In this document: in pieces, positions 25,551 through 33,724 of the stretch
Position numbering within the stretch: the first letter of the stretch is position 1
Layout of the letters: each line of letters starts with the position of its first letter
DNA from: Chloroflexota bacterium
Lineage (GTDB): Bacteria > Chloroflexota > Anaerolineae > Anaerolineales > Villigracilaceae
Reading direction: 5' to 3'
Length of the DNA: 42,110 nucleotides
Assembly: GCA_029782225.1 (NCBI GenBank)
Contig: JAKOVF010000064.1
Coordinates: 1 to 42,110 of the forward strand
Translations under genes and position numbers: made by a program
The notes under the pieces: model-generated
Databases searched by the model: none
Told to the model about the DNA's origin: nothing
Seen by the model: only the letters and a program-made list of their open reading frames with translations

Positions 25551-26467
25551 CCGGTTTCCTGCTGCTGACCCTGGTCATTTCATCATGTGGACCGCTCAAG
25601 ACCGCTTCTGACGTCCCGACGGCTGCTCCCGTTCTCGAATCACCACCAGCGCCGACAGCGCCTCCGACGTCCATCCCGGTGTTGACAGCGGACCAGATCC
25701 GCAACTCGCCGTATCAGATCAACGCGCGCGATGATCATCCCGTAGTGAAGTTGAGCAACGGACAGTATCAACAAGGCACCGACCCGTTCTCTCCGGACTA
25801 TGCAACTGTCTTTGTCAGTGACTTCATCGCGTTCGGCGCCCTCAACGCAGACGGCATTAACGAAGCGGCGGTTGTCACGTATGAGAATTTTGGCGGGACT
25901 GGAAACTTCGCGATCCTGGCTTTATATCGAAATGAAAATGGCGCGCCTGTTTTCGTCACATCTACATTGATTGACGACCGCGCGAAGATCAATGCCCTGG
26001 AGATCGAGGATAAGGAGATTGTTCTCGACGCGATTGTTCATGGTTCTGAGGATCCTGGCTGCTGTCCGGCTCTTCCAACGACGCGGCGCTACGCCCTTAT
26101 GGGTGGGCAGCTGCACTTGATGAACCTTTCAACAGCCACTCCCAACGGCGAGAAGCGCCAGGTTCATATTGCTACACCTGCTGACGGCGCAGAAGTGACG
26201 GGTTCCGTGCAAATCACGGGGGACGTGACCATCGCTCCGTTTGAAAGCAGTCTCGATACGCGGATTTATGACTCCGCAGGAAATGAGTTATATGTTGGCG
26301 CCATTCAGGTCGCTGCCCCAGCTCTCGGGGGGCCCGGAACGTTTGACACCATCATCGACCTTTCCGAAATTCCGTCTGGCACAACCGTTTTTGTCGAACT
26401 CCAAGACATCAGCGCCGCGGACGGTTCCCTGCTTGCGATGGATTCGGTACAATTGGTTGTAAAATAA
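25529..26467 (+). CDS. Lipoprotein with C-terminal Ig-like (Gmad2-type) domain, putative
   Basis: Starting at TTG 25529 gives 312 residues with a proper lipoprotein signal, L-L-L-T-L-V-I-S-S-C, and Cys20 as lipid site. A GGAGG ends six bases before this TTG, inside the last codons of the previous gene. The middle part (about 60-200) has no recognised domain. The C-terminal part (about 205-312: V-H-I-A-T-P-A-D-G-A-E-V-T-G-S-V-Q-I-T-G) resembles the Gmad2/immunoglobulin-like domain of sporulation and secreted proteins. A longer frame to 25463 would put the signal peptide in the middle and is rejected. Confidence 0.8.
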   Translation: MVRAHSIAGFLLLTLVISSCGPLKTASDVPTAAPVLESPPAPTAPPTSIPVLTADQIRNSPYQINARDDHPVVKLSNGQYQQGTDPFSPDYATVFVSDFIAFGALNADGINEAAVVTYENFGGTGNFAILALYRNENGAPVFVTSTLIDDRAKINALEIEDKEIVLDAIVHGSEDPGCCPALPTTRRYALMGGQLHLMNLSTATPNGEKRQVHIATPADGAEVTGSVQITGDVTIAPFESSLDTRIYDSAGNELYVGAIQVAAPALGGPGTFDTIIDLSEIPSGTTVFVELQDISAADGSLLAMDSVQLVVK

Positions 26468-26477
26468 GATTACCTCG

Positions 26478-26497
26478 CGTTGAGCGAAGTCGAAACG
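26478..26497. repeat. TGAGCGAAGTCGAA interspersed repeat
   Basis: A 20-base unit with CGTT/AACG ends just after the lipoprotein stop codon. Similar GAGCGAAGTCGAA elements are widespread intergenic palindromes in many genomes; related sequences occur at 14451-14473 and 28187-28238 in this window. Confidence 0.45.
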
Positions 26498-26545
26498 TGA
26501 ATTTAATGAAAGAATTCTGTTTACTGTTTTTCAGGAGAGAACCTC

Positions 26546-26956
26546 ATGCCCCATCTCGTCCGTGACTGGATGTCCAGCCCTGTCGTGGTCGTTGACCCTG
26601 ATTCGAGTGTTTCCTATGCCCTGACGCTCATGCGCCGGCGGCGTATCCACAGTGCCGTGGTGGCAATCACGGACAAGAATCCTTCATATGGCATTATTAC
26701 AAGTACGGATATTCGAGACAAAATCGTTGGCGAGGGCCGAAACCCGGCGGAGACAACCGTCCGTGAGATCATGTCGGGCCCTCTGATCCTGGCCAGCCCA
26801 GATTGGACCTTAATGCAGTGTTCGCAGGTAATGCAGGAGAACCGCATCCACCATCTCCCGGTCGCGGATGAAAGCGGCTCTTTGATCGGCCTGATCTCTG
26901 CCACGGATATCTTTATGGCTGTGGAAGAAAGCGGCTGGGAAGAGAACGACCAGTAA
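26546..26956 (+). CDS. Two-CBS-domain protein
   Basis: 136 residues made of two CBS motifs (about 5-62 and 70-130), the first with V-V-V-D-P-D-S-S-V-S-Y-A-L and G-I-I-T-S-T-D-I-R-D, the second with H-H-L-P-V-A-D-E-S-G-S-L-I-G-L-I-S-A-T-D. CBS pairs bind adenosine nucleotides and act as energy sensors or regulatory subunits. No output domain is attached. It is followed two bases later by the RNase H-like gene, and the CBS/RNase H/cysteine hydrolase genes probably form one operon. Confidence 0.92.
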   Translation: MPHLVRDWMSSPVVVVDPDSSVSYALTLMRRRRIHSAVVAITDKNPSYGIITSTDIRDKIVGEGRNPAETTVREIMSGPLILASPDWTLMQCSQVMQENRIHHLPVADESGSLIGLISATDIFMAVEESGWEENDQ

Positions 26957-26958
26957 CA

Positions 26959-27591
26959 GTGGCTACAAGGACTTCCTCCAAATTCTACGTGGTCTGGAAG
27001 GGGCGCAAGACCGGCATCTTCACCTCCTGGGACGAAGCCGAAAAACAGGTGAAGGGTTATGCTGGCGCGCAGTACAAGGCCTTTACAAGTTATAAACACG
27101 CCAATGCAGCCTTCAAAGCAGACTATGCCGATTACAAGGGGAAACCTGCGACTCAGGGCAATTGGAGAACAGCCAGCGTCAAGCCGCAAATCCCGTCCGT
27201 TTGCGTGGACGCGGCCTGTTCAGGCTCGCCGGGTAAACTGGAATACCGCGGTGTGTTGACAGAGGGGGAGCAGGAAGTATTTCGTGCCGGCCCCTATGAG
27301 GATGGGACGAATAACGTGGGCGAGTTCCTGGCTATTGTGCATGCGTTATCGTGGCTCCAGAAGCAGAAAACGGAACTGCCAGTTTATTCCGATTCGGAGA
27401 ATGCGATTGCCTGGGTCCATACCGGGAAGTGCAGGACAGGCCTGAAGCACACGGACAAAAACCATGTGCTGTTTGCCTTGATCAAAAGCGCTGAAAACTG
27501 GCTGGCAGAGAATGAACTGCCCGAAGAAGGAATCCTGAAATGGGATACGATACTGTGGGGTGAAAACCCCGCTGACTTTGGAAGAAAGTGA
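26959..27591 (+). CDS. RNase H1-like protein with viroplasmin-type N-terminal domain
   Basis: 210 residues. Residues 8-55 (F-Y-V-V-W-K-G-R-K-T-G-I-F-T-S-W, then Q-Y-K-A-F) form the caulimovirus viroplasmin/hybrid-binding domain found at the start of eukaryotic-type RNase H1. The nuclease domain (about 80-210) retains acidic residues Asp84, Glu122, Asp145 and Asp206 (the latter in N-P-A-D). It should cleave the RNA of RNA-DNA hybrids. The GTG start lies two bases after the CBS stop; the next gene starts three bases after its end. Confidence 0.92.
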   Translation: MATRTSSKFYVVWKGRKTGIFTSWDEAEKQVKGYAGAQYKAFTSYKHANAAFKADYADYKGKPATQGNWRTASVKPQIPSVCVDAACSGSPGKLEYRGVLTEGEQEVFRAGPYEDGTNNVGEFLAIVHALSWLQKQKTELPVYSDSENAIAWVHTGKCRTGLKHTDKNHVLFALIKSAENWLAENELPEEGILKWDTILWGENPADFGRK

Positions 27592-27594
27592 AAA

Positions 27595-28167
27595 ATGAAT
27601 ACAGCCCTCCTCATCATTGACATTCAAAATGACTATTTCCCCGGCGGCAAGATGGAGCTCGTTAACCCGCTCGAAGCCGCGAAGAAAGCGTATATGATCC
27701 TTCAGTGCTTCCGCGAGCACAATGGACATCACGTCCATATTCAGCACAGCTCATTGAAGCCTGATGCCACGTTCTTCATCCCTGGCGATCGCGGCACTGA
27801 TGTTCATGACTCGGTCGCGCATTTCGAGGGGGAACCGATTGTCTACAAACATTTTCCGAATTCCTTCCGGGAAACGAATCTGCTGGAAATGCTGAAGGGC
27901 TGGGAAATCGAGCGCATAGTCATCGCCGGCATGATGACCCATATGTGCGTGGATGCCACTGCCCGCGCCGCCGCAGATTTTGGCTTTCAGATCTGGATCG
28001 CGGAAGATGCCTGCGCCACGCGTGACTTGAAATACGGCGAGACTGTGATCCCGGCGGAGCACGTCCACAAGTCATTTCTGGCCGCACTGAAATCCTATGG
28101 TCAGGTAATGAAGAGTGAAGAGATCATAGCCAAGCTGGCGGCGGAAAAAGAGAGCACTTCGCGCTGA
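27595..28167 (+). CDS. Cysteine hydrolase, isochorismatase family
   Basis: 190 residues with the family triad Asp9 (L-I-I-D-I-Q-N-D), Lys85 (V-Y-K-H-F) and Cys118 (T-H-M-C-V-D-A-T). Relatives include nicotinamidases, isochorismatases and uncharacterised amidases. Nicotinamidase would give a link to the NAD synthetase genes 20 kb upstream, but the metal-site pattern is not clear enough to claim it. It is the last gene of the CBS/RNase H unit. Its TGA lies inside the outer arm of a long inverted repeat. Confidence 0.88.
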   Translation: MNTALLIIDIQNDYFPGGKMELVNPLEAAKKAYMILQCFREHNGHHVHIQHSSLKPDATFFIPGDRGTDVHDSVAHFEGEPIVYKHFPNSFRETNLLEMLKGWEIERIVIAGMMTHMCVDATARAAADFGFQIWIAEDACATRDLKYGETVIPAEHVHKSFLAALKSYGQVMKSEEIIAKLAAEKESTSR

Positions 28168-28278
28168 GAGTAGTGAGGAGCGCTTTCAGCGATGAACGCA
28201 GTCGAAGCGCGGTTTGCTGTCAACACGGCGCTTCGACTATGGGACTGAAGAACGCAGTTCCTCCGCTCAGCGCGAAGT
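28156..28278. repeat. Nested inverted repeat between convergent genes
   Basis: Outer arms ACTTCGCGCTGAG (28156-28168) and CTCAGCGCGAAGT (28266-28278) are perfect 13-bp complements. Inner arms AGTCGAAGCGC (28200-28210) and GCGCTTCGACT (28228-28238) are perfect 11-bp complements with a 17-base loop. The structure spans the whole gap between the cysteine hydrolase and the broken MFS gene and could act as a two-way terminator or be a mobile palindromic element. Confidence 0.7.
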
Positions 28279-28280
28279 AA

Positions 28281-29666
28281 TTAATCGGAATCAATGATCG
28301 GGGCGGCAGGAAGCGGAACCTCATCGCCTTTTTGCATTTGATCGTGGTCGGGCAATTCCGCTTCAAGGTTGCGGATGTGGGGAACAAAGAGATAGGTCCA
28401 AATCGCGACAGCCATATAGAGAACACCAGTCAACACCAGTTGCAGGGCCATGCCAGAGCCCGGCGTGGTCCCGACCATCCAGCCGAAGGCGTGCGCCAAC
28501 CATGTGGATGATCGCATGGCGGGCTCCGTGACGTAGTCCGCAAGCAGGCCGGCGAGGATGGGAGTAATTGGCCCAACCGACCAGGCGATCATGCGCCGGG
28601 CGGAGAAGACGCGTCCCTGGATATCCGGTGCGACCTTGGCCTGCCAGATGGCCTGACTCGCTCCATTGGTGAAGATGGGGAAGATTCCACCAATGACCAC
28701 GGCAATTACCCAAATGGGGAGGCTGCGGCCAAGCCCAAAGACCAGGAGCAGGAACAACCCCGTCAGTGCTTCCCCAATGAAGATGCTGTTCATGCGTTTT
28801 TTGAATCCACCCCACAGGCTGATCAGCAGTCCGCCTACCACCGCGCCAATGGCATTGGCTGAAGTGACAATGCCGAGGATCTCACTACTCTGGTTCGTCC
28901 GTTCAAGAATAAACGGGGAAAACAACGAGATGGAAAGACCGATCACGAAATTGAGCACAACGAAAAAGATCAGCAGACCAAAAAGCCCGCGGCGCGCAAA
29001 GATGTATTTGAAGCCGTAAATAGCTTCCTTGAGAATGCTGCCGCTTCCAGCCTGACCTTCCAGCGTGCGGACCGGCTTTGGGATGTGGACCAGCATAAGC
29101 GCAAAGATCGCGAGAAAGAAAGTGACCACGTCAATGACGAGAATTCCGGTAAGGGTAATGATCGGAAGCAGAACGCCGGCCAACAGCGGGGCCAGGACGG
29201 CCGGTCCCGATTCGATCAGGGACATCATTCAATTTGCGCGGCTGTAATGTTCCTTGGGAATCATCGTGCTGATCGCGGCGGAGTAGGCCGGCCATTGAAA
29301 TGTGTTGCCAAGCCCATTGATCACAGCCGCGAGATAAAGATGCCAGATTTGCAGGACCCCGAGCGCATGCAGAACCAGAATCCCGGCCGTCGCGGTGACG
29401 GCGGTCAGGTCACTGACCATCATCATCAGTTTGCGGTTATGACGGTCCACCATTACCCCGGCAATGGGGGAGAGCAGCAGGAACGGCACAATGAACGCCG
29501 TGTTGACAATGCCGAGCGCGGTCGCGCTGCCTGTTTCCTGATAGGCCCAAATGGTCAGCGCAAACTGCGTCATGCTCGATGCCAGTACGGAGACGATTTG
29601 TCCTGCCCAGACGATGGTGAAACCCAACATGCCTGTAGGCTGTTTCTCGGAAGTTGATTGGGTCAT
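28281..29666 (-). pseudogene. MFS transporter (MFS_3-like) interrupted by one in-frame TGA
   Basis: Two open stretches in the same frame, 29666-29229 (145 codons) and 29228-28281 (315 codons), are separated only by a TGA at 29231-29229. Together they make a normal 460-residue transporter: helices 1-4 with S-P-I-A-G-V-M-V-D-R-H-N-R (motif A) in the first part and the remaining helices in the second. At the break the reading is Y-S-R-A-N-stop-M-M-S-L-I-E-S, where MFS_3 proteins usually have A-N-G-M/L, so a single GGA-to-TGA change would explain it. No other disruption is visible, so the loss is recent, a sequencing error, or read through. Confidence 0.85.
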
Positions 29667-29700
29667 GGCTGGGATTATAGCCTTGGGAGCACGTCTCTTG

Positions 29701-29754
29701 CCACGGAGAGCGCGGATTTTTCTTTCAAGACTCCGCGCCTCTGTGTCTGTGTGG
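29701..29754. repeat. Imperfect inverted repeat in a divergent intergenic region
   Basis: The left arm CCACGGAGAGCGCGGA (29701-29716) pairs with TCCGCGCCTCTGTG and GTGG (29732-29754) with small mismatches. It resembles the CACAGAGGCGCGGAG elements common between genes and lies in the promoter region of the M48 protease. Confidence 0.55.
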
Positions 29755-29771
29755 CTACATTTTCATCGTGC

Positions 29772-29777
29772 TATAAT
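29772..29777 (+). promoter_or_regulatory. Candidate -10 box for a leaderless M48 protease gene
   Basis: TATAAT ends exactly seven bases before the ATG at 29785, and there is no ribosome site in the gap. The -35 position falls in the inverted repeat at 29701-29754, and no clear hexamer is seen there. Confidence 0.5.
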
Positions 29778-29784
29778 TTTCTTC

Positions 29785-30924
29785 ATGGAAACAACCTTGG
29801 ACCCCGAAAAACAAAAACAGGCAAAACAATACGCACGCATCAACCGCCGCCTGTGGCTGGTGGATAATCTCTTCAGTGCGCTTTATGTGCTCGCCTGGCT
29901 GCTCTTTGGCTGGAGCATTTCCCTGCGCAATTGGCTCTCGACCTTCACGACGAATGACTGGCTGCTGATTGCGATCTACGTCGCGGTGTTTGGCGGCATC
30001 TACTTTATCCTAAACCTGCCCCTCGGTTACTACAGCGGATTTGTCCTCCCGCATCGCTTTGACCAGTCCAATCAGAGTCTCAAAGATTGGATCATCGACC
30101 AGCTCAAAGGACTGGCGATCGGCGCGCCCCTTGGCCTGCTCCTGCTCGAATTGCTCTATCTTGCCCTGAGAGTGACCGGTAGTCTCTGGTGGTTGTGGGC
30201 CGCGGGAGGCATGTTGTTGTTTAGCGTTTTGCTCTCGAATCTGGCGCCTGTGCTGATCATGCCGCTGTTCAACAAATTTGTTCCGCTGGGTGATGAGCAT
30301 AAGGAGCTTGCCGAGCGCCTCATCAAACTCGCAGAGCGCGCTCATACAAAAGTCCGCGGTGTCTTCAAATTTGACATGTCAAAACGGACGAAGTCTGCCA
30401 ACGCCGCGTTGACCGGCCTCGGCAACACGCGCCGTATCATTCTGGGCGACACGCTCATTAACGAATTTACCACCGACGAGATCGAGACGGTCCTGGCTCA
30501 CGAATTGGGACATCACGTCCATCGCGATATTCCATTCCTGATCACATTTGGCACACTGACAACCATGGTCGGTTTTTATCTGGCGTCATTGGGAATGAAC
30601 TTGGCAGTTCACTATTTTGGCTTTACCAGTGTCAGTGACCCCGCCGCTTTCCCCGCATTAGGAGCGATCCTTGGCGCGTATAGGCTGATCATGATGCCGC
30701 TGGAAAACGCCGTCTCACGCTGGCGCGAAAGCATGGCCGATGACTATGCTCTGGAGTCTACGGGGAAAAGGGACGCGTTTGCTTCCGCGTTCACTCGGTT
30801 GGCGAATCAAAACCTGGGTGAAATTGACCCGGAGAATTGGGTCGTGTTCCTGTTTTACTCTCATCCACCACTCGGGGAACGGATCGAAAAAGCGAAGCGG
30901 TATAACACAACGGGCGCTCACTAG
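29785..30924 (+). CDS. M48 family metalloprotease (Ste24/CAAX prenyl protease-like)
   Basis: 379-residue integral membrane zinc peptidase. Helices are visible around 28-48, 58-80, 110-128 and 137-160, then the zinc motif V-L-A-H-E-L-G-H-H (His239, Glu240, His243), two further helices and the third ligand region W-R-E-S-M-A-D-D-Y-A. Ste24/HtpX-type proteases degrade misfolded membrane proteins or process prenylated peptides. A longer frame reaches 29551 but would read through the promoter and start of the divergent gene; ATG 29785 matches the normal N-terminus. It converges on the DegV gene. Confidence 0.93.
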   Translation: METTLDPEKQKQAKQYARINRRLWLVDNLFSALYVLAWLLFGWSISLRNWLSTFTTNDWLLIAIYVAVFGGIYFILNLPLGYYSGFVLPHRFDQSNQSLKDWIIDQLKGLAIGAPLGLLLLELLYLALRVTGSLWWLWAAGGMLLFSVLLSNLAPVLIMPLFNKFVPLGDEHKELAERLIKLAERAHTKVRGVFKFDMSKRTKSANAALTGLGNTRRIILGDTLINEFTTDEIETVLAHELGHHVHRDIPFLITFGTLTTMVGFYLASLGMNLAVHYFGFTSVSDPAAFPALGAILGAYRLIMMPLENAVSRWRESMADDYALESTGKRDAFASAFTRLANQNLGEIDPENWVVFLFYSHPPLGERIEKAKRYNTTGAH

Positions 30925-30933
30925 CGCCCGTTG
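30908..30933. terminator. Strong hairpin spanning the M48 stop codon, probable two-way terminator
   Basis: CAACGGGCGCT and AGCGCCCGTTG are perfect 11-bp complements around a CACT loop, and the TAG stop lies at the loop/right arm boundary. It stands between the convergent M48 and DegV genes. No long T-run follows on either strand. Confidence 0.55.
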
Positions 30934-30941
30934 TCGCTCTG

Positions 30942-31805
30942 TCATTGCGCTAAATCTCCCATCAACTCCATTGGCACCACCGCCGCGCCGACAATGCCCG
31001 GCCCGGTGTGGACGCCGAGCACAGGCGATATACGCATCACCTCGAGCTTGGCTATGTTCAGTCTTTGCTCGATCTCCTGGGCAAGCGCATCCGCTTTTTC
31101 GGCGAAGCGGCCATGCAGAACAGTGACCCAGACCGGCGCTCTACCATATTTCTCGTACAGATGATCCACGATGGCCGTCATGGATTTGGTCAATGTGCGA
31201 CTCGTGGTAACGGTGCTGTACTTGCCATCTGCGTCCACGCGGATCACCGGCTTGAGGTTGAGCAGCGCGCCGGCCAGGGCTTTGACGCGTCCGATGCGGC
31301 CGCCGCGTGCGAGATACTCCAGCGTATCCAGCGTGTAAATCACTTCCGTCTTCTCGCGGATGGAGGCCAGGCGTTCCTGAACTGCATGCATGGCCCAACC
31401 CGCTTTGGCTGCCATTGCTGCGGCCATCACCTGGAATCGCTCACCGCCGGAGAGTGTGCGTGTATCCCACAGGCTCACATTTGCTTCGGGTTTGGCCTGT
31501 TCTCCGCCCTGGCGTGCCGCGTTAATCGTTCCGCTCAAGCCGGAGGAAATATGAATGGAAAGAATATCCTTGCTCTTCCCGGCTATTTTGCGATACAACT
31601 CCGCAAACAATCCCGTGGATGGCATGGCCGTGGTCGGGATGGCGGGACGCATGGCTTCGAGGCGATTGTAGAATTCGTCTGCTGTGATATCCGCGGAATT
31701 CACTTCGCCTTCCGGAAATTGGATGAAGAGCGGGGCCTGGACAATATCCAGTTTTTCCAGCTCCTCGGCGGGCATATCCGCCGCACAATCGGTTACGATT
31801 TTCAT
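30942..31805 (-). CDS. DegV family fatty-acid-binding protein
   Basis: 287 residues. It has the opening I-V-T-D-C-A-A-D-M-P, the P-T-T-A-M-P-S-T-G loop and the I-H-I-S-S-G-L-S-G-T segment that bind the fatty acid carboxylate in DegV/FakB proteins. Such proteins present fatty acids to a FakA kinase in Gram-positive bacteria; no fakA is in the window. An AGAGGAG site precedes the ATG. The gene follows the epimerase gene across a 183-base gap that holds a palindromic repeat. Confidence 0.93.
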   Translation of the reverse strand: MKIVTDCAADMPAEELEKLDIVQAPLFIQFPEGEVNSADITADEFYNRLEAMRPAIPTTAMPSTGLFAELYRKIAGKSKDILSIHISSGLSGTINAARQGGEQAKPEANVSLWDTRTLSGGERFQVMAAAMAAKAGWAMHAVQERLASIREKTEVIYTLDTLEYLARGGRIGRVKALAGALLNLKPVIRVDADGKYSTVTTSRTLTKSMTAIVDHLYEKYGRAPVWVTVLHGRFAEKADALAQEIEQRLNIAKLEVMRISPVLGVHTGPGIVGAAVVPMELMGDLAQ

Positions 31806-31831
31806 AAGTTACTCCTCTGATTTATCCTCGG

Positions 31832-31900
31832 TGGTCGAGTAGCCGCCGTGTCCCTTGGCGGCATACACTTGCACCGAACGCAGGTACGGTGTCGAGACCA
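31832..31900. repeat. Palindromic repeat between epimerase and degV genes
   Basis: The element opens TGGTCGAGTAGCCGCC and ends TGTCGAGACCA, with an inner perfect stem GCCGCC/GGCGGC (31842-31862). It resembles the widespread GGTCTCGATACG...CTACTCGACC intergenic element. No gene is seen in 31806-31988. Confidence 0.55.
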
Positions 31901-31988
31901 TCGGTTAGAATCCAACTTCTCTTTTCATGCCACGTGCTGGTTTCGATATATCCCTTGACAAACACTCGGGACCACTCAACCAGCGGAT

Positions 31989-32960
31989 TTACTTCTTTTC
32001 CAGGAACCACTTCACCGTATCTGAAATGGATTCATACAACGAGCGTGGCTTGTAGCCCAGCTCACGTGCTGCCTTGGCATGGCTGATGTTCGAATTACTC
32101 CGCAAGACCTCCAGGGAATAGGGTGTGAAGCGTGGCGTCGCATGGGCGGCACTGTAATACATAGGTGTAAACAGGGACGCGAGTTTCGCCAGGTCAAAGG
32201 GGATTTTCATTTGAAAGAATTTTTTCCCCGTAATCTCACGCACAGTTTCAAGCAAATACCTCACGGATATTTTCTGCCCCGACAAAATATAGCTCTGACC
32301 GCGCTTGCCTTGTTCCGCGGCGGAGATCAATCCCTCTGCTACATCCCGGACATCCACGAAGTCATAGGCGCCATCCACATAAATTGTTGGTTTCGCGACT
32401 GCCGCATCGTGGATCACGGCGCCCATCATCGAGCCGCGAAAATCATACGGGCCGATCACCCCGGTCGGGCAGGCCACCACAGCCTCAAGTCCCGCGCGGG
32501 CTGCGTTCAATACCTCGAACGTCGCTTCTGCTTTTGAACGGTCATAAGCACCGTAAGGATTATCCGCATCGTAGGGCAGAGTCTCGTCAATCACGCCATC
32601 CTCCACGCGCTTGATCGCGTGAATGGATGAGGTATAAACCAGTTTCTTGATTCCCTTTTCTTGTGCGGCACGCAATATGTTTTTCGTGCCCTCCACATTG
32701 ACTTTCCGGACGAGCGGATTGGGCCCGGGCATGATCGATATAATGCCTGCCAGATGGAAGATGCCTTTGATGCCTTGCAGAGAGTCGAACAATGAATCCA
32801 GATTGAGGACGTCTCCCTCCACGGCCTCAACGCCCAGACCTTCGATTGGGTCGCGCGATTCTCCGGGCAGAATCAGCGCCCGGACCTTTTCACCGCGCTC
32901 AAGCAGCTTTCGAACCAGGACATTCCCAATATGCCCTGTTGCACCGGTAACGAACCACAT
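31989..32960 (-). CDS. NAD-dependent epimerase/dehydratase (extended SDR, dihydroflavonol-reductase-like)
   Basis: 323 residues with the NAD(P) motif T-G-A-T-G-H-I-G (5-12) and the catalytic Y-x3-K at Tyr139-Lys143 (G-A-Y-D-R-S-K-A-E). The H-L-A-G-I-I-S and V-N-V-E-G-T-K-N segments are typical of the hopanoid-associated/dihydroflavonol reductase subgroup of extended SDRs. It reduces a carbonyl or modifies a nucleotide sugar; the substrate is unknown. It starts ten bases after the TetR gene and is probably controlled by it. Confidence 0.9.
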   Translation of the reverse strand: MWFVTGATGHIGNVLVRKLLERGEKVRALILPGESRDPIEGLGVEAVEGDVLNLDSLFDSLQGIKGIFHLAGIISIMPGPNPLVRKVNVEGTKNILRAAQEKGIKKLVYTSSIHAIKRVEDGVIDETLPYDADNPYGAYDRSKAEATFEVLNAARAGLEAVVACPTGVIGPYDFRGSMMGAVIHDAAVAKPTIYVDGAYDFVDVRDVAEGLISAAEQGKRGQSYILSGQKISVRYLLETVREITGKKFFQMKIPFDLAKLASLFTPMYYSAAHATPRFTPYSLEVLRSNSNISHAKAARELGYKPRSLYESISDTVKWFLEKK

Positions 32961-32970
32961 ACTTATAACC

Positions 32971-33561
32971 TTACTCCTCTTTGCTCATCATATTATTGAC
33001 CAGCATCGTCGCGCTTTCACGCGCCACCTTTTCCCATTTTGCCCCTTTGGGGTCGAGCAAACTTTGCAAGAATAGACCCATCGCCATTGAGACGATCAAA
33101 CGAGACGCAACCTCCGGGTTGACCTCAACAAAGGAACCTTCCTCTACCCCTCTCTTGATGAGCGAGGTGAAGTATTTGTGGTAACGCCGATACGGTGCGA
33201 TGCTGGCCTGCCAGATTTCCTCGTCGCGGCTGGCCTGCAGCCAGAACTCGAGAAACATGGGCAGGTGATTCCCGGCAGATTCAAATATGTAGGGGAATGC
33301 TTCCGTGATCTGCATGAAGATCTCAGGGACCGTCTTGTCTTTGGCGGCCTCGATCACATTATCAATGGTTTTCAGCCAGCCATCGAGCAATGCCAGGAAT
33401 AGTGCTTGCTTGCTTTCAAAGTGATGGTAGAACGCGCCCTTACTGACTCCCGCTTCAGCGCAAATATCATCTACACTTGATGTGTTATAACCGTGATTTG
33501 AAAATAACTTGACAGATGCATCCAAAATCCGAGCTTTGGTCTCTTCGCTGCGTTGCTGCAT
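32971..33561 (-). CDS. TetR/AcrR family repressor
   Basis: 196 residues. The N-terminal helix-turn-helix is complete: R-I-L-D-A-S-V-K-L-F-S-N-H-G-Y, then V-D-D-I-C-A-E-A-G-V-S-K-G-A-F-Y-H-H-F-x-S-K. The C-terminal domain resembles the YcdC/TetR_C_6 type that binds small hydrophobic ligands. A symmetric ACCGAC-CA-GTCGGT site 50 bases upstream is a likely self-operator. It is the first gene of a unit with the epimerase. Confidence 0.93.
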   Translation of the reverse strand: MQQRSEETKARILDASVKLFSNHGYNTSSVDDICAEAGVSKGAFYHHFESKQALFLALLDGWLKTIDNVIEAAKDKTVPEIFMQITEAFPYIFESAGNHLPMFLEFWLQASRDEEIWQASIAPYRRYHKYFTSLIKRGVEEGSFVEVNPEVASRLIVSMAMGLFLQSLLDPKGAKWEKVARESATMLVNNMMSKEE

Positions 33562-33611
33562 GAGCCCTCACCCTACCCTCTCCCATGAGGGGCGAGGATA
33601 AAGATAAAAAA

Positions 33612-33625
33612 ACCGACCAGTCGGT
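33612..33625. promoter_or_regulatory. TetR-family operator candidate
   Basis: ACCGAC and GTCGGT form a perfect 6-bp dyad with a CA centre. Sites with ACCGAC...GTCGGT half-sites are typical operators of TetR-family fatty-acid/multidrug regulators. It lies 51 bases before the TetR start codon. Confidence 0.7.
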
Positions 33626-33668
33626 ATGTTTTTACCCCTGAAAGATCGTACTGTCAAGAAAATGCGGC

Positions 33669-33702
33669 TTAACAAATCGTCCGCAGTTCAACTGCGGACG
33701 AT
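33669..33702 (-). terminator. Rho-independent terminator of arsRM
   Basis: ATCGTCCGCAGTT and AACTGCGGACGAT are perfect 13-bp arms around a single central base (33676-33702). On the minus strand the stem runs into TTTGTT, directly after the arsM gene. Confidence 0.85.
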
Positions 33703-33724
33703 GCAATAGTGGGATTGTTCTGCA

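Noticed and set aside
27595..28167. Nicotinamidase linked to NAD recycling
   Set aside because: The triad fits the whole isochorismatase family, and the metal-binding pattern of nicotinamidases was not clearly seen.
29229..29231. UGA recoded as glycine, as in some candidate phyla
   Set aside because: Many genes in the window end normally at TGA (for example at 603, 1047, 2416 and 28167), so UGA is a stop here.
31822..32010. Small frame between epimerase and degV
   Set aside because: It runs through a palindromic repeat and overlaps the epimerase end; no domain or ribosome site.
33562..33600. CCCTCACCCTACCCTCTCCC stretch with GAGGGG as a regulatory site for the TetR gene
   Set aside because: This is a common low-complexity intergenic sequence; the better operator candidate is the dyad at 33612-33625.
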